A stretch of 35,698 nt of DNA, from NCBI GenBank assembly GCA_022695795.1, contig MU404240.1, forward strand, positions 1-35,698, written 5' to 3'. The notes under the pieces are model-generated. The model was not told the origin of the DNA. It saw nothing but the letters and a program-made list of their open reading frames with translations, and ran no database searches. Source of the DNA: Biscogniauxia marginata. Taxonomy: Eukaryota > Ascomycota > Sordariomycetes > Xylariales > Xylariaceae. Each line of letters starts with the position of its first letter. Within the stretch, counting starts at the first letter, position 1. This document shows positions 1-10,014 of this stretch, one piece after another. The position numbers and the translations under genes were made by a program.

Positions 1-96
1 ATTTTTATTATTTTTATTATTTTTATTATTTTTATTATTTTTATTATTTTTATTATTTTTATTATTTTTATTATTTTTATTATTTTTATTATTTTA
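1..96. repeat. 9-bp AT minisatellite at window start
   Basis: Ten perfect head-to-tail copies of the unit ATTTTTATT run from base 1 to 90, followed by a partial copy. The array is open at the left edge, so its true length is unknown. Such an array is a plausible assembly break point. Confidence 0.95.
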
Positions 97-2266
97 AATA
101 ATAAAGTTATTATTAATTAAAAGTTAATACATTTTAATAACTCGCGTAAAAAGGTAACTTATTAAATATATATAATATATAATATTTGCTATATTGTGTT
201 TTATAATTATAATAACACTGTGCTTAGCATTTTAATAAAAAGGATTTATAACTAGCTTATGTAACATATGAGCCCAAGAATCGATTTTTCCATTTCGCCG
301 CTATGGTCAACCGTAATTCATCACCAAGAGGAAAATGAAGTGCAATTCCCTTCTATGCTGGTTTCACGAATCCATTGGGTGAGTTAACTAACATAACATC
401 TGGGATGTGTCATGATAAGCCCAGTTCAAGGGAATTGTGGGATCTTCCAATCACGCCGAGTGAATAGGCGAGTTTGAAAAGAGTCATCGTACAGAGCAAA
501 CAGTCGCAACGATGAATTATCACCGAGGTTAGGTGAGTTGGATATTTAACTCACAGACTCATCAATGCTTCGCAGTGTGACGTTTGACCCTAGCGATGTC
601 AACAACTAATTGGAGTACTAATGGTCTGCGAACAGGTTGCGCGGTTGTATTTGAGATCGCGTCCATGCGGCAAGGAATGGCCTGCTGTTTTTTTTTTTTA
701 ATTCGGATCTGCATCAGTCGATCGATGATGTGTCTCTGTGTCCTCACGTGAGGTACTCCGTAAGCTTCCCTCTCTTAGTTTAAGTTACGGGCTTAATAGC
801 TGAATAAGAACCAGTGATATGTGTGCAACGTTTAGAAAGTAACGCACAGTCCCAGCTGGTTGGTTCCATGAGAAGGTTGGTTCTCCCTCGGTTCGTATTC
901 ATTACAGCACAGGAAAGTTACATACCTAGGTAGGTTAAGTTATGATGTTAGCACCTGGAAATGGTACGACAAAGCGGAGGATTGACAGAGAGAGAGAGAA
1001 ACCAAGAAGAACCAAGCAGTTGCATCACACCCGCATTGACTTGCTTACCCCGCAAAAGCGGAAATCCGGGCCCCCAAACCTAGAAAATAGTGCGTGTTGC
1101 CCTATTTGTAACTGATGCTTAATAGGCACGCTATTTTAGTGGAACTCTAGGTATCTATACTCAGTTCATAACAGAGCTCTCTCTCTGTCTGGTTGGAGTC
1201 ACTTACCGATTTGGGGACCGTACCCCGGTTTTCTACCCTGGTTCATCTCCCCAGAAACCTGGGCATGGCGTCGACCGATTTTTCTTTCTCTTTTTCGCTC
1301 ACGCCCATCTCCCACCAATGGCTTCTCTTCTAGTTCGCTCTTCAGGGCGCTACCGCTTGTCATTTTCGGCCCTTCTCACTCTGACTGATTATCTCGGTAT
1401 TATGCATGATGTTACCGCGATCGGGGAGTAGGAACCTCTTCCCAGCCGAACTTCGTATAATCCCTTTCCTCCTTCTAGGCCAGCTTGGCAAAGTAGGTAT
1501 TACACGTCATAAAGCCTGTTAGTTTTCTGTTGTAGCTTGTCAATACTATTCACCAAATCCTCGTGTTGACAGCTACATGCTATGTACGTAAGTAGTATGG
1601 CATGTAAGGGCATCTAGGTGGTAAGTAAACCTTGATAATTGGAGGAATGCGGGACTGCTGTCTCCAATGCGGGGGAACCTTGCTCTAATGCTGTTAAGCT
1701 TGAATAGGAACCCGATACCTACTAGGTTAAGAAATAGCCCCCAAGAGTGATACACGTAATTAATCAAATCTCACATACGTGTGGAACTGATTGACATAAG
1801 GTATGGATTTATTCATTCACAGGTACTATCAACTGAAAAGAAATAAATCTTCATATACCATACAAACTACCTACCTACATAGGTAGTTATGAGTCGGTAT
1901 GTATTTACAAGGTCTGTGTAAGGTAGGTCAGAGCATTCATGTACGTATACAGTTGCGCTCACTAATACCAAGGAATCGTTCACCAAGGTTCGGACAACTA
2001 GAGATGAGCCCCCCTGTCGGTGCATGTCATATCGCCTGCGCCCATTGATCACCGGATCCACTGTCCTCCACGGAACAATAAACATATCTGAGAGCTTTAA
2101 AAGGAGTCTCAGCACCCCGGAATTGGTCTTTCGAGCCACGCCTCTCTCCCTGGGACTATCATAGACAATTGCCGTCTTATAGTGATTCGGTAGTCTAAAC
2201 GACTTACATCGAGGTCTAAGCAGTATCTATAGGGCGTAGTACCGCTCTGACCACGCTTTTACCACG
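97..2266. other. Gene-free upstream region
   Basis: Bases 97 to about 260 are very AT-rich, which could be a RIP-mutated or otherwise decayed repeat edge. The remainder has mixed composition with no ORF above 100 codons and no recognisable exon. A (GA)n tract lies near 983-1000. Short CCTA/TAGG palindrome-like motifs occur near 924-936 and 1866-1887. I see no tRNA or other RNA gene. Confidence 0.6.
2115..2266 (+). promoter_or_regulatory. Probable promoter of the beta-glucosidase gene
   Basis: This is the sequence directly upstream of the start codon at 2267, which has a good context (ACCACGATGC). A match to the carbon-repressor CreA/CRE1 consensus SYGGRG lies at 2115-2120 on the minus strand. 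Others are at 1669-1674 (plus) and 1223-1228 (minus). The motif is short and common, so glucose repression is inferred mainly from what is known of secreted beta-glucosidases. No clear TATA box is visible. Confidence 0.25.
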
Positions 2267-5200
2267 ATGCGTTCCTCTGCGCTGGTCGCCCTGCTGACGG
2301 CGACCTACAGCTCAGCCTCCGGCTCGGTATGTCGTACCATTTACCCCCGATATTCATTGACATTTTTTTTCCCCTATTTCTCGCGCCATTGTCTTGTTCG
2401 AAGCCATCGCGCTATTCCCGAAGCCATCCATTGGATCAGCCCATATTCCCCTAGCCAAATGGCATTAGCCACCAGTCTCCAGCCTCTTGGAGGTCACATC
2501 TCTTCGCGATATCAAGAGGGGAACTTCGCCTACCTTGCCCCCTTTCCTAGTATCCAATAGCCATAATAGTTGCGCAGACGTTGCTCATTGCCCAAGCAGC
2601 GGTCACTAACTGTCTACAGGTTCACAAGCGAGACCTGGCTTTCTCTGAGCCTGTTTACCCTTCGCCATGGATGAACCCAAAGGCTAAAGGATGGGAAGAT
2701 GCCTATGCCCAAGCCAAAGCCTTTGTGTCTCAGATGACACTATTAGAGAAAGTCAACTTGACAACAGGTGTCGGGTAGGTATTCCCCATAACGCGTCTAA
2801 ATGCACGATGAGCTTAGGGTTAACGACGTTCAGTTGGCAAGGCGAGCAATGTGTGGGGCAAACCGGTTCCGTTCCTCGGCTGGGTCTCCGTAGTCTTTGC
2901 CTGCAGGATTCACCGTTAGGTATTCGTTTCGGTGACTACGTCTCTGCCTTCCCCTCTGGTCAGACTGTCGCCGCTTCGTTTGACAGGGACTTGATGTATA
3001 GACGTGGTCAAGCTATGGGCAAAGAAAACAAGGCTAAGGGTGTCAATGTTATTCTTGGGCCTGTCGCTGGGCCATTGGGTCGAACGCCGACCGGGGGTCG
3101 CAACTGGGAAGGATTCTCTCCAGATCCGTACCTAACCGGCATTGGCATGGCCGAGACTATCAAGGGCATTCAAGATGCCGGTGTCATCGCCTGTGCTAAG
3201 CACTACATTTTGAACGAGCAGGGTAAGGATATCTCGTTCCATACGTACAGACCATAACGCTCACGTAAATTTCAGAACATTTCCGACAGACTGGAGAATC
3301 TCAGCAGCGCGGATATAACATCTCAGAGACACTTTCATCTAACATCGACGACAAGACGATGCATGAGCTATACTTGTGGCCCTTTGCCGATGCTGTCAGG
3401 GCCGGTGTCGGCTCTGTAATGTGTTCGTACCAGCAGATCAACAACAGCTACGGATGCCAAAACTCCAAGACACTAAACGGCCTTCTTAAGGGAGAGCTGG
3501 GATTCCAGGGGTTCGTCATGAGTGATTGGCAAGCTCAGCACGCTGGTGCCGCAACTGCCGTTGCTGGACTAGATATGTCGATGCCGGGCGGTAGGTAATC
3601 CCGTTCTTAATCATACTCGTTTCCTGGCTTGATTAGTCAGTGGTATATCTCTATTCGAGAATGTCTGGGCATGTTGCGCTTCAGTTACGATATGGGGATT
3701 TCTGGGCGGCCCACTTCAAAGAGTAAAACTAACTCTTATATAGATACGATCTTTAACAGCGGGTTTTCATTCTGGGGAACGAACCTCACTCTCTCCGTGC
3801 TCAATGGCACAGTCCCAGAATACCGTATTGACGATATGGCGATGCGAATCATGGCGGCATTCTTTTTGGTGGGATTTGAAGTGGATCAGCCTCCTATCAA
3901 CTTCGACTCTTGGACGTTTGATACCTATGGTCCCATTCATTATGCGGCGAACGAGGGTCACCAGCAGATCAATTGGCATGTAGACGTTCAGGGCGACCAC
4001 GGCGAGCTCATTCGAGAGATTGGTGCCAAATCTACGGTTTTATTGAAGAACACCGGTAGCCTGCCTCTGAACAAGCCGAAGTTCCTTGCTGTCATTGGTG
4101 AGGATGCTGGACCGAACCCTCTAGGCCCGAATGGATGTTCAGACCGAGGCTGTAATATGGGAACTCTGGCCATGGGTTGGGGATCGGGAACGGCGAACTA
4201 CCCCTATCTCGTAACTCCTCTAGAGGCTCTAAACTCACAAGCCATAAAGGACCACACCCGTCTCGAGGCCGTTTTAGACAATACTGCATCGGATACGATC
4301 GAAACGCTCGTGAAGCAGGAAGGTGCTACAGCACTTGTATTCGTGAACGCTGATTCCGGTGAAGGTTATATCGACGTTGATGGTAATGAAGGGGACCGAA
4401 AAAACCTGACGCTATGGGGTAATGGCGACGAGCTTATAAAGAGTGTTTCATCGCTCTGTAACAACACCATCGTCATTATACACTCTGTCGGGCCCACTCT
4501 AGTTACAGACTGGTACGACTCGGAGAATGTTACTGCTATTCTCTGGGCCGGTCTTCCTGGTCAGGAAAGTGGCAACGCTATCAAGCAGATTCTCTATGGC
4601 GAGGAGAACCCAGCAGCTAGAACACCTTTCACATGGGCACCTACACGAGAGGACTACGGAGCAGATGTCTTATATGAGCCCAACAACGGGAATGATGCGC
4701 CGCAGCAAGATTATAGCGAAGGTGTGTTCATCGACTACCGTGCGCTGGACTCTAAGAACATCACACCGATTTTTGAATTTGGATTCGGCCTGTCATATAC
4801 AACCTTCGAATACGCCAACATCAAGATCGAGAAGCAAACCCCCAAGGATTATCAACCCACTACTGGCGAAAGCGCCGAGGCACCAACGTTCGGAAACTTC
4901 TCTACGGACCTCGAGGATTATGCCTTCCCCAGCTCGTCCTTCCCCTACATCTGGCAGTATATCTACCCCTATTTGAACACAACGTCCTCTGGCGCGGAGG
5001 CCTCACTAGACCCCGACTACGGCCAAACGGCGGAGGAGTTCCTACCCCCCGGTGCTACTGATTCGGGCGCTCGGCCCCTAGAGGCCGCCGGACCCGGCCT
5101 CACAGACCAGCCAGGCGGCAACCCGCTACTTTTCGAGACCCTGTATACGGTGACGGCCGAGATCACCAACACGGGCGAGCTCGCCGGAGACGAGATCCCA

Positions 5201-5431
5201 CAGTTGTACATCTCGCTCGGCGGGGCCGACGACCCGCCCGTCGTGCTACGCGGCTTTGACCGCATCGCCATCGAGCCAGGCCAGACAGCCGTCTTCTCGG
5301 CCGAACTGACGCGACGCGACCTCAGCAACTGGGATATCGCCGCTCAGGACTGGGTCATCTCCGAGCACCCCAAGACCGTGTACATCGGTCCCAGTAGCCG
5401 CAAGCTACCGCTCAGCGCGACGCTGCCCTAG
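2267..5431 (+). CDS. Secreted GH3 beta-glucosidase, 5 exons, 868 aa
   Basis: Hydrolyses terminal beta-D-glucosyl residues of cellobiose and short glucans outside the cell. Exons I assign: 2267-2326, 2620-2774, 2834-3222, 3276-3590, 3744-5431, all with GT-AG introns and consistent phase. Residues 1-20 form a signal peptide, and a Kex2-like KR follows at the start of exon 2. The GH3 N-terminal domain contains [13 protein letters not shown] and the nucleophile motif GFVMSDW (Asp about 285). The C-terminal alpha/beta domain has DSGEGY with the probable acid/base Glu at about 513. A fibronectin-III-like domain closes the protein ([21 protein letters not shown]). The length matches Aspergillus-type BGL1 enzymes of about 860 aa. 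N-glycosylation sequons are frequent (NLT, NNT, NVT). The final 500 nt are more GC-rich than the rest. It converges with the F-box gene. Family assignment is very secure; exact substrate is inferred. Confidence 0.95.
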
Positions 5432-5979
5432 AGGTGCAGCTGCGAGTGTGGGCGGTCAGTGTAGCTACGGGCGTATCTATAAAAAGTAGACTAACCTACG
5501 AGAATTTAAATGCGACGATCGAAAAAAAAAAACCCCCCGGATATATATAGAAACTTGGGACTATATAATTACAACTCGGAGAGAGAAACTTCGTGTATAT
5601 ATTTTTACCATAATCGTAATGTCGAGTCAAACGCCAAATAACAAAAGATTTTACGTTTTATCTCATGCTTGGATGCCTATAGTTCTTCGTATACCGCACT
5701 TCAAGATAATATTCAGCTAATGTGACTATTGATAACATAGAGAAATCTCAACTCAGCTTATCAATCGTCGCTTCCGTCCGAAGTAGGGGGCTTTGGATCG
5801 AATCAATCTTTCTCGGTGTTTTGAGATCCCACACCACCCGTTTTTATTTTAATTTCCGCCATGCCACAATATCTATTCCTGATTATAAGTAGCCGAATTT
5901 ATTCGTTATTTTGAATTTGGCATGAATTTCCGTCAGACCAACACATCGACAACCCCCTAATTATTCATTTCCGTTCCTT
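5432..5979. other. Convergent 3' intergenic region
   Basis: This stretch separates the 3' ends of the beta-glucosidase and F-box genes. It holds an A-tract near 5522-5532 followed by a C-run and TATATATAG, typical of fungal 3' processing neighbourhoods, then AT-rich DNA. I see no gene. Confidence 0.5.
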
Positions 5980-7251
5980 TCACCATAACCCCCCCAGTAT
6001 CACCCCCAATCGTTGCATAGAAACACGCGCCCAAAATATCACAGTGACAAGGGAAAAGAAAAAGAACATCAGACCAGGGACGCAACACAACAGGGGCCTG
6101 TCCACCGCCACCACCCCCACGTACCTTCGCAGCGCCGTCCCGGGCCCCCTCGAACCGCTCCGGAGGTCGCTGGCCACCCTCGTGCTCCTCTCCGCACCCT
6201 CGAGGCAGGCCCCGCAGCCCCCGCAGGGCTCGCCCCGCATCTTCAGGAGCTGGCAGCCCCCGCAGACGACCCGCGCCTCGAGCTCCTCCCGGAAGAGCCC
6301 GGCGGCCGGGTCGAAGTACCGCGCGTTGCAGGCCCAGCACCGGCGCGTCCAGAACCGGCCCGGCCGCGCCGCCTCGTCCAGGTTCGGCTTCGAGTTGAAC
6401 TTTGCCCGCCCGCGGACGCGGAAGCACCCGTAGCACGCTAGGCGCTGCTCCCCACCCCCATCCCCCTCGTTACTATTACTATTGCTATTGCTACTATCGC
6501 TAGTAGCAGAGGCAGTGGCAGTGGCAGTGGTGGCAGTAACAGCAGTCCGCAGCGCCAGGTCCCGGACGAACCTGAACTTGTCGTGCAGCGGCGCGCACTC
6601 GCGCGGCTCGACGTAGGCGCGGAAGTGCCGGCTCGTCTGCGCCAGCATGATAGCGCCGCGGTAGCCGAGGAGGGCGAAGATGCGGCGCTGGACTGCGAGG
6701 GGCAGGTCCTGCAGGGTCCTAGGCGACGCGCTCCCGTCGTCGCTCCAGCACACCCAGTCGGGGCTCTCGTAGTCGTCGTCGCGGTTCCTCTGGCTCGCTT
6801 CCGCGGAGCCGGGGATCCCGCAGCGGCGGTAGCGAGGCGTCCACCGGCGGCACTTCCAGCACAGGTAGTAGGGGCGGCCCTGCTTCCGGACCCTGCGCGA
6901 GTGCGGGCTGAGCCGGTGCGCCGCCGCGCAGTCCCAGCAGTACCGCGGGTGGAAGTTGGTGGCGGACGCCTTGCCGAGCTTACCCCGCCGCCAGCTCGTG
7001 ATCTGGTAGTCGCCAAAGCAGTGCCCAGGTCGCAGCCGCTTGCACGTGTAGCAGGCGTAGAGCTCGGCGTTCTCGGGCAGCGCCTCGGCGCGGGAGAGAA
7101 AAGCCTTCCAGCTCGCGGCGGGCAGGGCCTGGAGGTTGATGTTATCGTGGAAGTAGTGGTTGCATTTCTTCAGCGCCTGTGCGGACTCGATGTCCAGGTG
7201 CCGAGCTACTTCCCAATGGATGTCAAATGGGAGGGTCTGGAAGGTCGCCAT
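5980..7251 (-). CDS. F-box protein with duplicated F-box plus three-CxxC module
   Basis: Probably a substrate-recognition subunit of an SCF ubiquitin ligase; this role is inferred from the F-box-like motifs. The open frame gives 423 aa from ATG at 7251. Module A has an F-box-like stretch at about 5-45 (LPFDIHWEVARHLD), then CxxC pairs at C67/C70, C105/C108 and C131/C134. Module B repeats this: F-box-like at about 181-220 (LQDLPLAVQRRIFALLGY), then C273/C276, C305/C308 and C330/C333. A low-complexity Thr/Ser/Asn stretch lies at about 236-263. The last 48 residues, with a Phe-rich hydrophobic run, may be intronic, because a strong GTACGT donor lies at 6124. Very GC-rich compared with both flanks. 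The conserved modules make the coding call firm; the C-terminus is uncertain. Confidence 0.8.
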   Translation of the reverse strand: MATFQTLPFDIHWEVARHLDIESAQALKKCNHYFHDNINLQALPAASWKAFLSRAEALPENAELYACYTCKRLRPGHCFGDYQITSWRRGKLGKASATNFHPRYCWDCAAAHRLSPHSRRVRKQGRPYYLCWKCRRWTPRYRRCGIPGSAEASQRNRDDDYESPDWVCWSDDGSASPRTLQDLPLAVQRRIFALLGYRGAIMLAQTSRHFRAYVEPRECAPLHDKFRFVRDLALRTAVTATTATATASATSDSSNSNSNSNEGDGGGEQRLACYGCFRVRGRAKFNSKPNLDEAARPGRFWTRRCWACNARYFDPAAGLFREELEARVVCGGCQLLKMRGEPCGGCGACLEGAERSTRVASDLRSGSRGPGTALRRYVGVVAVDRPLLCCVPGLMFFFFSLVTVIFWARVSMQRLGVILGGLW

Positions 7252-7967
7252 CTTGTAGTATTGCGCACAGGGACTTGTAAGACATTATAGCGTGATTTAA
7301 ATGCTCATATTTATTCGTCAAGTTTGTTTATCCGGCTGACTGTTTTCATGTGCTGGGTTGTGAAGAGTATATCCAATTATTGAGTTGTCGAAGTGGGGGT
7401 TAATGATAGATTTATATTCCCCGACGCAGAGCTGAAAAAGTCCAATCTACCTAAGGTATACTATACTACAATTGAGTCAACAATTATGAGTCAATAATAA
7501 TGAGTCACTAGGCACTTCTTGGCTAAGCCCCTGTACCTACTCTCTTTTCAGTACGTATTCCCGTAATTCGAATAATGCTGATCAGCTTTGCCATAAACTC
7601 ACAGCTGCATATGTGTTAGTAATTTAAGGGATCTAGCGAGCGGCGCAGCAACAGGACGGATGCAGCAAGTACGGAGTACATACTCGTACTCGTCCTTACT
7701 GGTTACCGAAACAAATCCAAGTTAAGTGGCCATATAATTTATCCACCGAAGACAACTTCATTGATGATAAGGATACTGTTTTATATCAAAAAGTTAGCAT
7801 ATGTACCACAGATTCAATATATAAGACGCAAGTGTTGGAGATCAATGAGATTCCCCACACTGATAGATGTGATCAACCATTTTCATTACATTTGATTTGT
7901 AGTCAACCTATTCTGTGACCAGCGCCTATTGCCCTTGACGCCTCAATACCCGTACAGCAATCTCCTC
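7252..7967. other. Intergenic region, F-box promoter side
   Basis: Lies between the F-box start (7251) and the alcohol dehydrogenase stop (7968), both on the minus strand. It therefore holds the F-box promoter and the ADH 3' end. It contains the TGAGTCA array listed separately. No other gene is seen. Confidence 0.6.
7473..7507. promoter_or_regulatory. Three TGAGTCA bZIP sites at 14-bp spacing
   Basis: TGAGTCA occurs at 7473-7479, 7487-7493 and 7501-7507, exactly 14 bp apart in the same orientation, as part of an imperfect 14-bp tandem repeat. The motif is the consensus of Gcn4/CpcA and AP-1-like bZIP factors. It lies 222-256 bp upstream of the F-box ATG. Binding is inferred, not shown. Confidence 0.5.
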
Positions 7968-9124
7968 TTAAAACACCATACAGAGTCGACCCTTCAGCCC
8001 CTTGCTCTGATAATGATTACACATTTCATTGATGCTATCGACCGGGTATGTCTTCTCGATGTAAACTTTGCACTTGTTCTTAGCGTGCATGTTGACCATA
8101 TCTTGACACTGCTCGGGGGTACAGATGAGGCGACCACGAATCGTCTGCTCCTTGAAATTCAAGGCGAACGGATCGACCTCGAAGCTTGCATCGCCGGGCA
8201 ATCCCACGTCGCAGATCTGGCCTCCTTTTCGGAGGAACTGTTGCGAGAACTTGATCAAATGCGGTGCCTCCGTGACGATGATGACTCGGTCAACGCCCGG
8301 GTTTGTCTCGTAAAACGAACCTTGGAGCTCTTCGGCGCACTTCTTGCTGGCATCTTCACTGTCGATGACATAACTGCGATCCGGCTTGAATTGTAGCGGT
8401 ACGTTGTTGGCCACCTCGATCGCCTCCTTTCGATTGTCTATTGCGACAACCTTGCATCCCATCGCTTTAGCATATTGAATACCCAGGTGACCGAGTCCGC
8501 CAATGCCAATCATAGCTAGCCACATTCCAGGTTTCGGGTCAACAGCGAGTAGCGCGCCATATACCGTTGCACCAGCGCAGAATAGGGGCGCAGCTTCGGC
8601 CCAAGGTATCTCTTGGGGGATCTTGGACACTACACGAGCATCGGCTTTCATGAACTGCGCAAAACCACCATCCAATGTTAGACCTAGCATTCCAGGTAAC
8701 TTCTCACAGAGTTGCTGGCCTTGCTTGCAAGCGTCGCACTTATTGCAGAAGCCATATGTCTGGCCGATATAAGTCAGTCATATACTACATACCCGCCAAG
8801 GTATTTAGGTAGGTAGCAGCAACTCACGTTGATGCTCCCTACACGGTCTCCTTTCTTGATATTGCTCTTACCAGCGTCACTGCCGGTGGCTACAACGATA
8901 CCAGCTGGCTCGTGTGAACCAATCAGCCCAGGCTTTGCTCCCGCCGACTCATATACTCCCTGCAGCACCTGAAGGTCTGTATGGCAGTAGCCAGCCGCCT
9001 TGATCTGGACTAATATGTCGTTCGGGCCTAGGTCAGTAGGCACATCGACATCCGCCACTTCATAGCCCTTGTTGAAGTCAACAATACGGGCGGCTTTCAT
9101 CGACTTTGGGATTCCTGATGCCAT
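7968..9124 (-). CDS. Zinc-dependent alcohol dehydrogenase, 2 exons, 362 aa
   Basis: Medium-chain NAD(P)-dependent dehydrogenase interconverting alcohols and aldehydes, probably cytosolic because no targeting signal is visible. Exon 1 is 9124-8828 and exon 2 is 8759-7968. The 68-nt intron has a GTGAGT donor and CAG acceptor, phase 0. Catalytic zinc ligands are visible: Cys47 in GYCHTD, His71/Glu72 in GSHEPAG and Cys160 in LFCAGATVYG. The structural zinc lobe is C104, C107, C110 and C117. The nucleotide-binding turn GIGGLG is at 184-189. The last structural spacing is C-x6-C, one residue shorter than the usual C-x7-C. ATG at 9124 has a pyrimidine-rich leader and a TATAAAG about 120 bp upstream. 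Most similar in kind to fungal ADH1-type enzymes; substrate unknown. Confidence 0.93.
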
Positions 9125-9241
9125 GATGAGCGGAAAGTTGAAATGGGAAGGTTGGAAATGTGTGGTTGGGAGGAGGTGTCAAAAATGACTAGAGAGTGAT
9201 TGTGCTCTCACTCTATTGTTAGTATAATTCTTGCTAGGCAC

Positions 9242-9278
9242 CTTTATAATGGCTTCGAAACGACGTCACGCTGAGTCA
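9242..9278 (-). promoter_or_regulatory. ADH core promoter: TATA box with bZIP sites
   Basis: On the minus strand TATAAAG lies at 9248-9242, about 120 bp before the ADH start codon. Just upstream are TGACGTC (revcomp of GACGTCA, about 9262-9268) and TGACTCA (9278-9272), a CRE-like and a Gcn4/AP-1-like site close together. Function is inferred from consensus only. Confidence 0.45.
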
Positions 9279-10014
9279 TCATCGTTGATGGAAGTTCCAT
9301 CCCACGATCATATGCATTTGCCCGAACCCCACGAATCCATTCATCGTGACACAAGCTACAGCAAAATGCTTGGGAATGGCCTATGGGAAAGTTCAGGTGT
9401 AGGGGAGATTTATGTTTGAGGCGCGTGTCTATGACGCAACAGTGAAGCTCCCCATTTTTCTGACGTGTAGCGAATTATTATGTCCACTGAAACACTCTGA
9501 TATAACATCATATGGAGGAGATAAAGCTCCGGGATTCAATTGCATAGTATGCGGTTATGCTTATCAACTGTCACACAAAAGGGAACCGGCATATGATACT
9601 TCAGAGCCCTCTTATAAGATTTGCCATGTGGGGCCATCTGGCTTCAGCTGCTGCATGTAGAATCTCATAAAAAAAGAAGCTATCTTAGTTAGGGGTTTAT
9701 TGAACCACCTAGGTATATACACCTCTCAAGATCATATCTCTATATATCATGCAATTACTTGTAGAGCAGATTGAGCCTATTGTAAAAAGTATACGTGTAA
9801 CTTATATACCGTTCATAATCCAATATCAATCAAAAATAGGACGGTTTACATAGTACCTGGTAGCCAAGTTACCGAGACATGCATCAGACTAAGAAGCACT
9901 CCGATGGGGTACATGTACGCGTCTTCGAATAGCCAATCTGAAGCTATGCTTGCTATGTAAATATTAATCATTCAGTTTATATGCAGACATGTTAGGCTTT
10001 CAGCTTAGAATAAC
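9279..10014. other. Intergenic region with no supported gene
   Basis: Two short open frames (62 and 82 codons) occur here, but they start inside the ADH promoter, lack coding bias and match nothing I recognise. A CCTAGG motif lies near 9706. Confidence 0.5.

Noticed and set aside
1223..2120. CreA/CRE1-like SYGGRG sites
   Set aside because: Noted in the promoter entry but not raised to a finding, because a 6-bp degenerate motif is expected often by chance.
6438..7016. 192-codon minus-strand frame inside the F-box gene
   Set aside because: Out-of-frame Ala/Arg/Ser/Thr-rich shadow of the same GC-rich sequence.
6583..7290. 235-codon plus-strand open frame opposite the F-box gene
   Set aside because: Stop-poor antisense shadow of a very GC-rich gene; Ala/Arg/Val-rich with no motifs, while the minus strand has clear F-box and CxxC patterns.
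9231..9660. Short plus-strand frames upstream of ADH
   Set aside because: They begin in the ADH promoter (TATA and bZIP sites), are only 62 and 82 codons and show no coding bias.
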